Below are positions 46,356 through 56,757 of a stretch of 64,000 nt of DNA, piece by piece. The translations under genes were made by a program, and so were the position numbers. Source of the DNA: Thermosynechococcaceae cyanobacterium MS004 (GTDB lineage Bacteria; Cyanobacteriota; Cyanobacteriia; Thermosynechococcales; Thermosynechococcaceae); contig JAKRSB010000085.1 in NCBI GenBank assembly GCA_022402525.1, positions 62,001 to 126,000 on the forward strand, given 5' to 3'. The notes beneath the pieces were generated by a model. It was given only the letters and a program-made list of their open reading frames with translations. It made no database searches and was not told where the DNA came from. Numbering within the stretch: the first letter of the stretch is position 1; each line of letters starts with the position of its first letter.

Positions 46356-47311
46356 AGATGAGCGACGGAAACAGCAGTGGAATGGAGAGCAGCAGGTCTG
46401 GCGTTAAAGCAGCTTTCAATCAGAGCGGCAGAGCGAATCGGGCGTTCGGTTTGGTAATGTACATAGGCTCGGAGGGCTTTTTCAATATTGAGCCACTCTG
46501 CAACTTTTCCATGTTCCGCTGCTAGGGATAAAACGGGCGGGGTCATGAGGTCATCATCTAGGGCTAGCTGCTGCATCAATGATAATTCTGACGCAGATAG
46601 GGTGAATTGAGGCTGATTTCGCACAGATTGGTTTGCTTTAAGAATGGGTCTTGGAGTCGATCGCCCGAAAGTCTGCGGACGGATTGAGTTCTGTCCTGAG
46701 CGATCCGATACAGTTTTCTGGGCGACTTGGCTATAGGGTTGTGGGTCAGGCTTAGTCAATACAATACCGCCCAAAGCCGGACTGAAAGTGACCGTACCGT
46801 TTTCAATAGCCTCAGAGGTTGCCAGTTCTCCAGTGGTGCAACAGCGCTCAAGCTGGGGTGCGACGCCTGCTAAACTCAAAAACTGCATAACGCCATAGAT
46901 GAGATGAATCAAGATGGGCAGGCCAGGTTCGCAGTGGGTGAGATGGGTGAGGCGCTGGCAAAATAGGTCAAAAAGGGCCGCGTTGGGTTCATGAGCCGGG
47001 GTTTGATACAGCACAACCTCTGCCCAATACTGACTGACTGTGAGTTTAGCAAGGTCACGGCTCAATCGCGGGTACGATTCCAGACTCTCAGCCTGAGACA
47101 GGCGATCTAGCGATCGCCCTCGACTCAGGAGCAGATCGTTGACGACAAAAAGTTCGCTCCGGCCCCCTAACTTAGACTTAGCCTTACGAGAACCAGGGGC
47201 AACCACACGAATTAATCCCTGTTCACGGGTCAGAATCGTCAAGATTTTGTCGGCTTCCCCTAGGGGCATACTCTTGAGATTAATTCCCGTGGCTCTATAG
47301 GTTTGGCTCAT
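46352..47311 (-). CDS. recO: DNA repair protein RecO
   Basis: 319 aa. N-terminal OB fold MSQTYRATGINLKSMPLGEADKILTILT; C-terminal helical domain. It loads RecA on SSB-covered ssDNA with RecR in the RecFOR pathway. The zinc-finger cysteines of some RecO proteins are only partly visible (RCCTTGE). An insertion of about 45 residues (Gln/Arg-rich, near 195-240) is present relative to shorter homologues. The downstream MFS gene overlaps it by 4 bp. Confidence 0.88.
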   Translation of the reverse strand: MSQTYRATGINLKSMPLGEADKILTILTREQGLIRVVAPGSRKAKSKLGGRSELFVVNDLLLSRGRSLDRLSQAESLESYPRLSRDLAKLTVSQYWAEVVLYQTPAHEPNAALFDLFCQRLTHLTHCEPGLPILIHLIYGVMQFLSLAGVAPQLERCCTTGELATSEAIENGTVTFSPALGGIVLTKPDPQPYSQVAQKTVSDRSGQNSIRPQTFGRSTPRPILKANQSVRNQPQFTLSASELSLMQQLALDDDLMTPPVLSLAAEHGKVAEWLNIEKALRAYVHYQTERPIRSAALIESCFNARPAALHSTAVSVAHL

Positions 47312-47429
47312 GCCTGTTTGCCCTTTATTCGCTTTTGCAAGCTCTAGTCTTCCTCAGGTGATCTCTTCCTCAGGCTATCTCTTTTCTGAGTGTATGAGAT
47401 TTAGCGCTCCCACCCCCATTCTCTCCTAT

Positions 47430-48101
47430 CTACTCCCCCGCGTTACGCCTTTGGATCAGCTCAACACCTCGGGAAGTGCCCAAACGCGAGGCTCCCGCCA
47501 AAATAAGATCTAGGGCCTGTGCGGGAGACTGGATACCGCCAGAAGCTTTAATGCCAACGCGATCGCGGGTAATTTCTTTTAGGAGCCTCACATCTTCCAC
47601 CGTTGCGCCCCCATGCCAGCCTGTACTGGTTTTGATAAACGCCGTCCCCGCATCAATGCAGACCTTTGCACCAATACGTTTCTCTTCATTCGTCAAGAGA
47701 GTCGTCTCTAAAATTGCCTTGACCGGATACTGGGAGAGCGCACAGATATCGGCTAGCTCTTGGTAGAGAGCGTCTAGATTTCCCTGCTTTAACCAGCCCA
47801 CATTAATCACAACGTCCAGTTCCGTTGCGCCATTTTCTAGGGCTTCTTGCGCTTCATAACGCTTCACGGTGGCGGTGGATGCACCGCTAGGGAACCCAAT
47901 AACGGTACAGACCTTGGGGGATTTGTTGTGGAGCAGCTCAACAGCCTGCCTCACGTGAATGGGATAGACACAGACTGCCGCAAAGTGCAGCGAATCCGCT
48001 TGCTCACAAAGCTGGGCGATCGCCTCTGGGGTTGCGAGGGGATTCAGGAGGGTATGGTCGATATACTCAGCAAGGTCAATATCCGATTGCGTAACAGCCA
48101 C
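47430..48101 (-). CDS. deoC: deoxyribose-phosphate aldolase
   Basis: 223 aa TIM-barrel. GTG start at 48101 chosen because GAGGG precedes it by 5 bp; a TTG at 48113 is possible and there is no ATG. The Schiff-base Lys157 is in AFIKTSTGW, with conserved VCVYP and VVINVGWLK blocks. It cleaves 2-deoxyribose-5-P to acetaldehyde and glyceraldehyde-3-P in nucleoside salvage. Confidence 0.92.
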   Translation of the reverse strand: MAVTQSDIDLAEYIDHTLLNPLATPEAIAQLCEQADSLHFAAVCVYPIHVRQAVELLHNKSPKVCTVIGFPSGASTATVKRYEAQEALENGATELDVVINVGWLKQGNLDALYQELADICALSQYPVKAILETTLLTNEEKRIGAKVCIDAGTAFIKTSTGWHGGATVEDVRLLKEITRDRVGIKASGGIQSPAQALDLILAGASRLGTSRGVELIQRRNAGE

Positions 48102-48179
48102 AAAAGCCCTCAAGGATACAAAAGATTTGCAGTACAGTTCGCCGCTACGCCCATCATCTCCGGTACGCAGTCATCTCCG

Positions 48180-48692
48180 TTACGCAATGATGCCAAATTC
48201 CTCGCTATCGAGGGGGTCATGGATGGGGTCACTGAGGAGATTGGTGGGAGAGTCTGGGTGCAGTTGTGCTTCCAGGGTAGCCTGCACCACCGTCTGAAGA
48301 TCGGCACGGTTCAATTCTTTTATTTGATCGGGCTGATGGGCTTCATCCACAAACAGTAGGCTATCGACCTGAGTAAAGGAGAAAAACTGAAACAGCAGCG
48401 GCACCGCCTGGACTGGCGTTGCAATGAGGTCAGCATCCCGACCAGAGCGGGTTGCGTCGGCTAGATGGCCGTAGGCGTAAAGCACCGTTTTTTGGACACC
48501 GGGCTGGGCACGATGCTCTAGGGTTGTGATCTGCCACTGTTTTTCAAGATTTTGCAGGATGTAATACTGGTGGTGCCCTAGCCCCACAGCAACCTGACCC
48601 AAAACCTCGGCCACAATCGCAATGCCTTCCTGCATAGCTTCATCCGCAGGGGCTTCGTTAATTAAGGCCTGAACTTGAGCTGAAATATCCAT
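48180..48692 (-). CDS. conserved cyanobacterial hypothetical protein
   Basis: 170 aa, soluble, beginning MDISAQVQALINEAP at ATG 48692 (a GTG at 48707 is the alternative). Blocks GHHQYYILQNLEKQWQITTLEHR and VLYAYGHLADATRSGRDADLIATPV look like a compact alpha/beta domain. I recognise no named family. It is on the same strand as ilvB and deoC. Confidence 0.65.
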   Translation of the reverse strand: MDISAQVQALINEAPADEAMQEGIAIVAEVLGQVAVGLGHHQYYILQNLEKQWQITTLEHRAQPGVQKTVLYAYGHLADATRSGRDADLIATPVQAVPLLFQFFSFTQVDSLLFVDEAHQPDQIKELNRADLQTVVQATLEAQLHPDSPTNLLSDPIHDPLDSEEFGIIA

Positions 48693-48790
48693 GAGAACAC
48701 CTAACACTACTCTATTCTTAGCGTATGCAGCGACCAGAGGAGTGTTGTTGCAGTAACCTTGCCTGAAGCTGAGCCCCAGAAAATCTAGGC

Positions 48791-48868
48791 TTCAGAAACC
48801 CTAAGCTCCAGAAACCCTAAGCCCCAGAAAACTTAAACTTAACGCTAGAGCTTGAACGCTAGAGCTTA
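48791..48868. repeat. tandem units after ilvB
   Basis: Three 16-bp units TTCAGAAACCCTAAGC / TCCAGAAACCCTAAGC / CCCAGAAAACTTAAAC (48791-48838), then a duplicated AACGCTAGAGCTTG (48841-48868) that overlaps the ilvB stop codon. Confidence 0.85.
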
Positions 48869-50664
48869 GTACCACACTCTGGGCAAAACTGATTGTGGAG
48901 GGTATTTTTAGCGCCACAATTGCTACAGTACACCAGCTCTGCGGCGCGCTCCAGGGTGCGATCCGGTAAGCCGAGCATTTGGGCATTGCTCTTGCCCGGT
49001 GCCACCATGGGATAGCAGTTTTCATCACGGGTAACGTGGGCGTCCAGCAAGACAGGGCCGTCATGGGCCAGCATCTCGGCGATCGCATCCTGCAAATTAG
49101 CACGTTCGCTCAAGACCATGCCCTTGATGCCAAAAGCCTCAGCCAACTTGATAAAGTGGGGGACACCCTTGGTCATGTCTGAGTGGGAATAGCGCTCTCC
49201 ATAGAATGCTTCCTGCCACTGGCGCACCATCCCCTGCCAAAAGTTATTGATCACCACAATTTTGACGTTGATGTCGTACTGGGCGAGGGTGCCTAGCTCC
49301 TGGAGGTTCATTTGGAAGCTGGCGTCACCGCTCACGCAGATCACTTGGCGATCAGGCAGCGCCACCTTAACACCCATCGCCGCAGGCATCCCAAAGCCCA
49401 TCGTGCCCAGACCTGCGCTAGAGATCCACTGACGGGGGCCATTTTTAAGAAACTGGGCGGCCCACATCTGGTGCTGCCCCACATCTGTGGTGAAGTAGGC
49501 ATCTGGGGCCTGTTCGGTCAGACTGAGGATGACCTCTTGCGGCGATAGCTTATCTTCTGGATGGGGCACGACCAGCGGATAGTCTTTTTTCCAACGCTCA
49601 ATGCGAGTATGCCATTCCTGGGTATCGGGCTTTTGAGCTGGGTCAAGATCCTGGGCGAGCCGCAGTAGCTCTTCCAGGACAGGCTTGACGCTGCCTACAA
49701 TGGGGACCTCTGGCGCGCGGTTTTTGCCAACCTCTGCGGGATCAATGTCGATATGAATGACTTTGGCGCGGGAGGCAAATTCGTCTAGCTTACCCGTCAC
49801 ACGATCATCAAAGCGCGCGCCCACCGCAATCAGCAAATCACACTCCGTGACGGAAAAGTTGGCGTAGGCGGTGCCGTGCATTCCCAACATGCCCAGAGAT
49901 AAACTATGGCGCTCATCAAAGGCACCTTTCCCCATGAGGGTGGTGGTGACAGGAATATTAAAGCGCTCGGCGATCGCCGCAAGTTCGGTGTGGGCATTGG
50001 AGGCGATCGCGCCACCGCCTACATAGAGGAGAGGCCGCTCAGACTCCTGAATGAGCTTGAGGGCATTGGCAATCTGTCGCCCATTGCCGCGCACCGTAGG
50101 CCGATACCCCGGCAGGTTCACCTGACCAGCCTCCACCGGCTCATAGTCAAATTCTTCTAACCCAATATCCTTGGGGACATCCACCAAAACAGGGCCAGGT
50201 CTGCCCGTACTGGCAATATGAAACGCCTCTGCGATCGTCCGCGCCATGTCCCTAGGGTTACGCACCACATAGGAGTGCTTCACAATGGGCAGCGTAATGC
50301 CAAAAATATCTGTTTCCTGAAAGGCATCGCTCCCGATGGCCGGCAGCGGCACCTGGCCAGTAATGACCACCAGAGGAATGGAGTCCATGTGCGCCGTTGC
50401 AATGCCCGTCACCAAGTTGGTTGCGCCAGGGCCAGAGGTTGCAAAACAAACCCCAACTTTTCCCGTTGCGCGGGCGTAACCATCGGCTGCGTGAGCAGCA
50501 CCCTGCTCATGACGCACCAAAATATGCTGAATGTCACCCCTAGACTCAGCTCGATAAATTTCGTCGTAGATTGGCAGAATCGCCCCGCCAGGATAGCCAA
50601 AAATATGCTTAACGCCGTGGCGTTTTAAGCTGTCGAGAAGGGCAAATGCTCCAGTTGCACGCAC
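48859..50664 (-). CDS. ilvB: acetolactate synthase large subunit with C-terminal zinc ribbon
   Basis: 601 aa ThDP-, FAD-dependent enzyme of branched-chain amino acid synthesis. GTG start at 50664. Catalytic Glu is in [20 protein letters not shown]; ThDP/Mg motif is [36 protein letters not shown]-like [12 protein letters not shown] is conserved. The last 23 residues add a four-cysteine zinc ribbon (Cys580, Cys583, Cys594, Cys597), not part of the enterobacterial enzyme. It may interact with the regulatory subunit or sense metal; this is inference. Confidence 0.95.
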   Translation of the reverse strand: MRATGAFALLDSLKRHGVKHIFGYPGGAILPIYDEIYRAESRGDIQHILVRHEQGAAHAADGYARATGKVGVCFATSGPGATNLVTGIATAHMDSIPLVVITGQVPLPAIGSDAFQETDIFGITLPIVKHSYVVRNPRDMARTIAEAFHIASTGRPGPVLVDVPKDIGLEEFDYEPVEAGQVNLPGYRPTVRGNGRQIANALKLIQESERPLLYVGGGAIASNAHTELAAIAERFNIPVTTTLMGKGAFDERHSLSLGMLGMHGTAYANFSVTECDLLIAVGARFDDRVTGKLDEFASRAKVIHIDIDPAEVGKNRAPEVPIVGSVKPVLEELLRLAQDLDPAQKPDTQEWHTRIERWKKDYPLVVPHPEDKLSPQEVILSLTEQAPDAYFTTDVGQHQMWAAQFLKNGPRQWISSAGLGTMGFGMPAAMGVKVALPDRQVICVSGDASFQMNLQELGTLAQYDINVKIVVINNFWQGMVRQWQEAFYGERYSHSDMTKGVPHFIKLAEAFGIKGMVLSERANLQDAIAEMLAHDGPVLLDAHVTRDENCYPMVAPGKSNAQMLGLPDRTLERAAELVYCSNCGAKNTLHNQFCPECGTKL

Positions 50665-51007
50665 GGGGAGAACCTCTCAAGCCAATCGTAAAGTCAGGGC
50701 ACAGGATCGTCGGGCAGATAGGTCATACAAGCTTGGGCCAGATTGTACAGACACTCTTAAGGAAGTGTCGCCGCTGTTAAGCCCTTGCCATAAGCCTTTG
50801 AAGTAATACTGTCTGTAGTTTACAAGTGTAATTCCTTATACAAAGGATGTCGAGAAATTTAGAGAGTTCATGACATTAGCGCCAAAACAGTGCAAACATC
50901 TTTACAGAAAGCGTTTTAAGGCCATATTTGAGAGGAATAGAGACCTTGAACAGAAATGCTTATCCGCTGGTTTCTAGGGTCTAAATCCATTGGCCCAGAT
51001 TATAGAT
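50665..51007. other. 343-bp region between ilvB and the second MFS gene
   Basis: Holds the ilvB promoter region. Apart from the NtcA-like site at 50828, no other element recognised. Confidence 0.6.
50828..50841. promoter_or_regulatory. possible NtcA binding site
   Basis: GTAATTCCTTATAC fits the palindromic GTA-N8-TAC consensus of the nitrogen regulator NtcA. It is 164-177 bp upstream of the ilvB start. A clear -10 (TAN3T) at the usual ~22 bp distance was not found, so the match may be chance. Confidence 0.35.
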
Positions 51008-52255
51008 TTAGATCGCATCCTGCAAAACCTGCTGGGTTCTTCGCCATGCCCACAGTCCGGCAATAATCACCGTAGCGCCCATGCCAATTAGCACTTGCTG
51101 TAGGCCGATGGCATCCGCAAGGAGTCCTGCGATCGCGAGGGGTAAGCTCAGGGCAATATTGATCACGTTGTTTTGCACCCCAAACACTTTCCCGCGCATC
51201 TCTGGGGGGGTCTGAACCTGGATGAGTGTCTGCATGGGTACACCCACAAAAGCAGCGCCCACGCCCAGCAAAAAGCTCAGCAATAGACCCAGCCATAGGT
51301 AGTTCACAAAGGAAAATACCATTAAGACCAACCCCATGCTAATAAAGCCGAAAAGCGGCAGAGGCTGATGGTGCAGGCGATCGCCCCACTGCCCTAGAAT
51401 TGCAGCCCCCAAAATGAGCCCCACCCCCGCCGCTGCGAGTAAGAAACCAAACTGAGTGGGTTTTAAGCCAATCTCCGCCGCCAACCCAATCGCCAAAACC
51501 GATAGTGCTGCAAACACGCAGTACAAAATCGTGAGCTGTATCATCGCGCTGCTGAGCAGCCGACTTTTTTTGAGATACTTTAGCCCTTGCTTTAAGTCGC
51601 TCAGCGGGTGCAGCTTTACCTCTCCCTCAACCTGAGGATCATCAGCGGGCAGTAAGGACAGCAAAAATGAGGCCAGCAGGTATAGCCCCCCCACCAACAA
51701 GACACCTCCGGCTCTGCCGCCCCAAGTCTTCGCCCAGGTCAGTAGCGGCTCACCCACCGCAAACCCAATCACAAGTGAACCCAGCATGGTGGCCGTAAAG
51801 AGGGCGTTAGCGGGCATTAAATTTTGACGCTCCACCAAGGCAGGGATCGCCGCTTGCTCAGCAGGGGCAAAAAATTGCGTCAAAATCGACTCCAGAAAGG
51901 CAATCAGCAGCAAAAAACCTAAGTCTTTCGGAAGGACGGGGATCATCAAAACCAGGATTCCCCGACCCGCATTACTGAAGGTCATAATCTGTCGCTTAGA
52001 CCAGCGATCTACAAAAATGCCTGCGGCGGTGCCAAAAAAAACGGCCGGCAGGGTATTGGCAATCATGACCGATGCCCTCGAAAAGTTTTCCAGCATCCGA
52101 GGGGTCTGGTAGTCCACCACGAGGGCGATCAGCAGCACAAAAAAGATTTTGTCGGCAAGCTGAGAAATAATCTGGCCGATCCATAGATTGACAAATCCAC
52201 GGTTGTTGATCAGCGCACGGAAGCCGCTAGAGGGCGATGGGCCAGAGGGTTGCAT
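51008..52255 (-). CDS. MFS transporter (paralogue 2)
   Basis: 415 aa, twelve-helix major facilitator. Motif GIFVDRWSKRQIMTF (A-motif) and VQNNVINIALSLPLAIAG are shared with the 44.7 kb MFS, but this copy lacks the long hydrophilic N-terminus. Substrate unknown. Opens with ATG at 52255. Confidence 0.87.
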   Translation of the reverse strand: MQPSGPSPSSGFRALINNRGFVNLWIGQIISQLADKIFFVLLIALVVDYQTPRMLENFSRASVMIANTLPAVFFGTAAGIFVDRWSKRQIMTFSNAGRGILVLMIPVLPKDLGFLLLIAFLESILTQFFAPAEQAAIPALVERQNLMPANALFTATMLGSLVIGFAVGEPLLTWAKTWGGRAGGVLLVGGLYLLASFLLSLLPADDPQVEGEVKLHPLSDLKQGLKYLKKSRLLSSAMIQLTILYCVFAALSVLAIGLAAEIGLKPTQFGFLLAAAGVGLILGAAILGQWGDRLHHQPLPLFGFISMGLVLMVFSFVNYLWLGLLLSFLLGVGAAFVGVPMQTLIQVQTPPEMRGKVFGVQNNVINIALSLPLAIAGLLADAIGLQQVLIGMGATVIIAGLWAWRRTQQVLQDAI

Positions 52256-52634
52256 AGATTAATGCTGACATTGCTTAAGCATATTAATCCCAAATGTAGG
52301 GATGAACATGGCTTGTTGACGAGTATGGCACAGTCTGAAATGCCCCTGAGTCTGCGGCGATTGCCCAATCGACTGCTCAATCCACCGAGCTTCACGAATA
52401 CTTTTCGCACGAACACCTTCTTCACGAATATTTTAAAGACCCCGGCGAAAGTGGATGGAGGCAGAAACTCTTGCGCATAAAAAAAGGGCTTGAGCGATCG
52501 TACACTCAAACCCATGATTCATCGACTGTAGCGTTCAACGCAATGTTTAAGTTAGAGACTTAAGCTAGACGCCTCAGCGCTAAACATCTCGACTGAGCTA
52601 AGCAACAGCCCATCGTGGAGAGATCTCCCGTCTT
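52256..52634. other. 379-bp region upstream of the MFS gene, after lrtA
   Basis: Contains the lrtA terminator at 52479-52513 and, near 52375-52440, GCACGAACACCTTCTTCACGAA-type short duplications. No other gene seen. Confidence 0.55.
52479..52513 (-). terminator. rho-independent terminator of lrtA
   Basis: On the minus strand GGGTTTGAG pairs with CTCAAGCCC (one mismatch), with a GCGATCGC-like loop, followed by a T7 run (52479-52485). It is 120 nt beyond the lrtA stop. Confidence 0.8.
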
Positions 52635-53219
52635 TTACGGGCTTGCAGCGCCATTCTTGGGCTGAATTAGCCCATACCCACCATGGTTACGCTCATAAAT
52701 CACGTTAATCTGACCAGTCTCAGCATTTTGAAAGACATAAAAGTCGTGATCCACCAGCTCCAGCCGCTCTAGCGCCTCATCGACCGACAGAGGACTCATG
52801 GCAAAATACTTAGACCTCACCACATCAGAGGGCAGCTCAGGAACGCGGTTTGTATCTAATCCTTCGACAATATCCTGAGCCGGAAGATCCACCTCTACCT
52901 TTTGACGAGTGTGGACAGAGCCGCTTCTCTTCTCTTTATACTTACGAAGCTGGCGCGTGATTTTGTCGGCAACGAGGTCAATGCTGGCGTATAGATTCTC
53001 AGAACTTTCCTCAGCGCGAATGACAGATCCGTTTACAAACAGCGTGACCTCAGCATTTTGGCTAGGAATAATTCTCGGATTCTTTTCGACGGAAAGATGA
53101 ACATCAATCTCATTGGTGAGGTTTTGGTAATGTCCGGCGGCTTTTTCTATTTTTTGATGCACGTACTCCCGAATGGCTTCTGTAACCTCTATGTTTTTGC
53201 CGTGGATCACAAGCTTCAT
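52635..53219 (-). CDS. lrtA: ribosome hibernation promoting factor, long form (LrtA)
   Basis: 194 aa. N-terminal HPF/YfiA domain ([24 protein letters not shown]...LRKYKEKR) that binds the 30S decoding region, linker, and C-terminal dimerisation domain ([38 protein letters not shown]), which drives 100S ribosome formation. The GGGAGG is 7 bp from ATG. In cyanobacteria the gene is known to be light-repressed with a long leader; the 200 bp upstream here could hold one. Confidence 0.95.
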   Translation of the reverse strand: MKLVIHGKNIEVTEAIREYVHQKIEKAAGHYQNLTNEIDVHLSVEKNPRIIPSQNAEVTLFVNGSVIRAEESSENLYASIDLVADKITRQLRKYKEKRSGSVHTRQKVEVDLPAQDIVEGLDTNRVPELPSDVVRSKYFAMSPLSVDEALERLELVDHDFYVFQNAETGQINVIYERNHGGYGLIQPKNGAASP

Positions 53220-53426
53220 AGAGTTGCCTCCCCTAGTCCTGGTTAAAAATCCTTTGTTAACCTAACCCTAACATCTGCTTTACGTCCTGGAGAGTGCCAA
53301 ATCACAGGAATTTAAGATGATTTTTATTCCTTGATATTTCGTAATTTCTTTTGGAATATTTCGTGATTTCTAATCCGCTTTTTTCTATAGATCTATGCTT
53401 AAGATTCAGGCTTGGCTTGATGTACA

Positions 53427-54116
53427 ATGCCCCATCTCTCACCACCAGCTCCCTCTTTCTCGACCCATCAGCCCCTGATCTGCACCCTTCACAGCCTGGG
53501 GTTGGTGTCCTACGTCGATGCTTGGGAATGGCAGAAAAGGCTGGTGCAGCAGCATCTCAGTCAACCGGACGATCCAGGGACTCTAATTGTCTTAGAACAT
53601 CCGGCGGTCTACACCCTGGGGACGGGTTCATCACTAGCACATCTGAACTTTGACCCTCAGACCTCGCTCTACGAGCTGCATCGAACGGAGCGCGGTGGAG
53701 AAGTGACGTATCACTGTCCGGGGCAGCTTGTGGTGTATCCCATCTTGAATCTGCGCTATTTTCAACAAGATTTACACTGGTACCTCCGACAGCTTGAGGA
53801 GGTCATTATTCTGACCCTGGGCACCTATGGGGTAACGGGCGATCGCATTTCTGGCCTGACGGGGGTTTGGGTGGATGGGCATAAGGTGGCGGCGATTGGT
53901 ATTAAGGTAAGCCGCTGGGTCACGATGCACGGCTTGTCGCTGAATGTCTGCCCTGACTTGGCAGGGTTTCGGCAGATTGTGCCCTGTGGGATTAGCGATC
54001 GCCCGGTGGGTCGGCTGAAGGACTGGATTCCAGAGATTGACCCTGATGAGGTGCGGCAGGTCTTAATCCAGAGGTTTGCTGAGGTTTTTCAGGTTGAGTA
54101 TCGGCGAGTTGAGTGA
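53427..54116 (+). CDS. lipB: octanoyltransferase (LipB)
   Basis: 229 aa. Transfers octanoate from acyl carrier protein to lipoyl domains. Arg89-Gly-Gly, catalytic Lys153 (HKVAAIG) and Cys187 (IVPCGI) are present. The N-terminal 15 residues are a non-conserved extension; an alternative start further in is possible. Stand-alone. Between lrtA and an unknown membrane gene. Confidence 0.94.
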   Translation: MPHLSPPAPSFSTHQPLICTLHSLGLVSYVDAWEWQKRLVQQHLSQPDDPGTLIVLEHPAVYTLGTGSSLAHLNFDPQTSLYELHRTERGGEVTYHCPGQLVVYPILNLRYFQQDLHWYLRQLEEVIILTLGTYGVTGDRISGLTGVWVDGHKVAAIGIKVSRWVTMHGLSLNVCPDLAGFRQIVPCGISDRPVGRLKDWIPEIDPDEVRQVLIQRFAEVFQVEYRRVE

Positions 54117-54271
54117 CGCGATTGAGTGAAACACTTGACGGATCCTATGGGGCTTGTCATACCAAATTGATACTTTAATTTTTATCCCTTGCTATAGGCG
54201 GCTACCCCATAACTTTTCTAAGATATAGACACATCCTTACTTTATCCCTACGGTCTTGCCCATAACCCAAA

Positions 54272-54718
54272 ATGAACGCGATCGCTAACCATTTGAAAGT
54301 CTTAAGCGTCCTAAATGCTGCCTCCTGGTTTGTCCTGGGGTTGCTGTGGCTTTCCTATGCGCTTGTAGGCTGGGATTTGGCGGCAGACCATGTGATCTGG
54401 TTTGGGGGATTTGTCATCGTTGCGTTTGCGATCGCAAGCTCTTGGTTTGGCGCTGAGTGGGTACTGCGATCGCTGGGGTATATCCCCAAAGCGCTGCTGA
54501 TGGTATTTGCATTGAGCCTCGCCATTTCGCTCATTGTCATCTGGCCTAGCTTCTTAAGATTAGCGATTATCCCGCTGCTGACGACTTTTCTGGCTTGGCA
54601 GGAAATCCGGTTTTGGCGGCTCAGCAAGGCGTATACGTTCTGGCTCATTATTAGCGTTGCCTTGAGCGCCTTGGCAATTGGCGAGTTTTTAGATTTGTGG
54701 GTCTTACCAAGCAATTGA
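54272..54718 (+). CDS. hypothetical membrane protein
   Basis: 148 aa with four to five hydrophobic helices (WFVLGLLWLSYALVG, VIWFGGFVIVAFAIA, ALLMVFALSLAISLIVIW, FWLIISVALSALAIG). No soluble domain and no recognised family. The stop codon overlaps a 13-bp tandem array. Confidence 0.65.
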   Translation: MNAIANHLKVLSVLNAASWFVLGLLWLSYALVGWDLAADHVIWFGGFVIVAFAIASSWFGAEWVLRSLGYIPKALLMVFALSLAISLIVIWPSFLRLAIIPLLTTFLAWQEIRFWRLSKAYTFWLIISVALSALAIGEFLDLWVLPSN

Positions 54719-54751
54719 ATTAAGCGATTAGGTTAAGCGATTGAGTTAAGC
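54713..54751. repeat. three 13-bp tandem units at the end of the membrane gene
   Basis: AATTGAATTAAGC / GATTAGGTTAAGC / GATTGAGTTAAGC. The first includes the stop codon of the preceding gene. Confidence 0.85.
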
Positions 54752-54828
54752 CACCCTCGTATTAACAGGCTCTCTCAAAGCTTCATAGATGATGAATGGG
54801 TAGTCAGCAAAAAGGAACTTAGGTTTTT

Positions 54829-56085
54829 TTGAGCAATACAGGCAAAAAGCTGGGCTTGGCGCTCATCGTTCTGTGGACGGCTCTGCCCGTACTCCCTAGT
54901 GCAGCAGTCTTCAAAAGTAGCCCCAAAGCCCTCGTAGATCAGGCTTGGCAGATCGTACAGCGCAATTACGTGGATCGGACTTTTAACCAGCAGGACTGGC
55001 GTAAGGTGCGATCACAGTATCTTCAGCAGACATACACGACTCAAGAGTCGGCGTATCGCGCGATCTCTACAATGCTAGACAGCCTGGGCGACTCCTATAC
55101 GCGCTTTTTGACGCCCCAGGCGCTAAAGGAATTAACCCAAAATATTTCTGGAGAATTTGTTGGGGTAGGGTTGACCGTTAGTCTCGATGCCAAAACCCGC
55201 GAATGGATCGTCGAAAAAGCCTTTTCAGAATCACCAGCAGCGATCGCTGGCCTCCAGCCCCAGGATGTCATTGTGAGCATCAACGATAGGCCAACCCCCA
55301 GTATTGATCCATCAAAAGCAGCACCCTACCTCGTGGGGCCAGTGGGCAGCAAGCTAGTGGTGCAGGTACGGCGGGGACAGGCGCTTCTAAAGTATGAACT
55401 GGTGCGCGAACCCATTAATCTCAATCCCCTCACCTATGAAGCCATTGCGGGGCAAACGGGCAAGATTGGCTATATTCGGCTACCGGTGTTTACCACCAAG
55501 TCAGCCCAGGCGATGCAGAATGCGCTAAAAGCCCTGGAATCACAGCAAGCTGTAGGGTATCTCTTGGATCTGCGGGGCAACCCTGGCGGAGTGCTGGATT
55601 CCGGCATTGCGATCGCCCGTATGTGGTTAGCCCAGGGCACGATTGTCTTGGTGCAGGAGCGCGATCTGCCCCGTGCAACCCTTCGCGCGACAAATCAGGC
55701 ACTGACGACGCGCCCATTGGTGGTGCTGGTAGATCAGGCGTCCGCCAGCGCAAGTGAGGTGCTAGCCGCAGCGCTCCAGGACAATAAAAGGGCAATTTTA
55801 GTGGGCACAACAACCTTTGGCAAAGGCCTGGTGCAGTCCTTTGAGCCCCTAGACGATAACGCTGGCATTCTCGTGACGGTTGCAAAGTACTTTACACCCA
55901 GCGGCAAAAATATCCACAAGGTTGGCATTACGCCAGATATAGAGGCTGAAGCTCCAGCACAGTCCCCAGGGCAGTCCCCAGGGCAATCTCCAACGCAAGA
56001 TTTGAAAGACTCACAGTACCAGGCTGGCCTCAAGGCCCTTGAGCAACTTCTGGCGCGATCGCCTAAAAAAAAGCTGCCTCAGTAA
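54829..56085 (+). CDS. S41 family peptidase, CtpA type
   Basis: 418 aa. Signal peptide at the N-terminus (LGLALIVLWTALPVLPSAAV). PDZ domain around 115-190 (GEFVGVGLTV ... GLQPQDVIVSIND); catalytic dyad Ser307 and Lys332 (SASASEV, TTFGKGL). Exported to the lumen/periplasm. CtpA matures the D1 protein of photosystem II, but cyanobacteria have several paralogues (CtpA/B/C), so the exact one is unsure. TTG start; a repeat of QSPGQSPGQ (12-bp units) near the C-terminus lies in a low-complexity tail. Confidence 0.9.
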   Translation: MSNTGKKLGLALIVLWTALPVLPSAAVFKSSPKALVDQAWQIVQRNYVDRTFNQQDWRKVRSQYLQQTYTTQESAYRAISTMLDSLGDSYTRFLTPQALKELTQNISGEFVGVGLTVSLDAKTREWIVEKAFSESPAAIAGLQPQDVIVSINDRPTPSIDPSKAAPYLVGPVGSKLVVQVRRGQALLKYELVREPINLNPLTYEAIAGQTGKIGYIRLPVFTTKSAQAMQNALKALESQQAVGYLLDLRGNPGGVLDSGIAIARMWLAQGTIVLVQERDLPRATLRATNQALTTRPLVVLVDQASASASEVLAAALQDNKRAILVGTTTFGKGLVQSFEPLDDNAGILVTVAKYFTPSGKNIHKVGITPDIEAEAPAQSPGQSPGQSPTQDLKDSQYQAGLKALEQLLARSPKKKLPQ

Positions 56086-56340
56086 CGAGTCAGCCTTAAA
56101 ACATCAGTAAAGTTGTATCTATAAGGGAAAAAGCTAAACTGCGCGTTCCCAATCGTGCAGCGGCTTTTGTTAACTTCCTTACATAATTCCATCATAGTGT
56201 AGCAACGGACACAAAAGTTAATTTATAAAAGTTAACATCTTTCAAACTGAGTTTAATAACCTTTGCTAATCAATTCGGTAGAGTGATTGAGTGCAAAACA
56301 GGGTAGAAAAAGCAGGGTTTAAGGTGGCCTATCTACTCAT

Positions 56341-56757
56341 CTAGCAGCAGCGATCAGCAGTTTTCGTTCGGGAGAGCGGCCGAGAGGAGAGAGGCTGCGT
56401 AATGGATTGGGACAGTGCCTGAAGCGCTTCGGGCACAACTTTGTAGTAAATCCAGGTGCCGTGCCGCTCTTTTGTCAGAAAGCCTGCTTCGTGGAGCACC
56501 TTGAGATGATGACTAACCGTCGGTTGGGACAGCCCCAGAGGTGCAATGAGTTCGCACACGCAGGCCGCACCCGTCGGCTGAGAGGCAATGAGGCTCAGCA
56601 GTTGGAGTCGGGATGGCTCCCCTAAAACGCGAAACAGGGCAGCAATCTGCTCGGCATCAGGGCGACTTAAATGCTCTAGCAGCAGAGAGGGACAGTCGTT
56701 GGATGAAGGATCGGGGGTCTGAATAGCGAGATTAACGACAGGAGGAGAGGTATTCAT
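56341..56757 (-). CDS. ArsR/SmtB family transcriptional repressor
   Basis: 138 aa winged-helix repressor. HTH recognition region GLSQPTVSHHLKVLHEAG (residues 75-92). A CVC motif (Cys66, Cys68 in ACVCELIAPLG) at the arsenite-sensing position suggests As(III)/Sb(III) sensing of the E. coli ArsR type; a terminal Cys pair (DRCC) could add to metal binding. No arsenic or metal-resistance gene lies next to it, so it may act in trans or regulate itself. Confidence 0.88.
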   Translation of the reverse strand: MNTSPPVVNLAIQTPDPSSNDCPSLLLEHLSRPDAEQIAALFRVLGEPSRLQLLSLIASQPTGAACVCELIAPLGLSQPTVSHHLKVLHEAGFLTKERHGTWIYYKVVPEALQALSQSITQPLSSRPLSRTKTADRCC

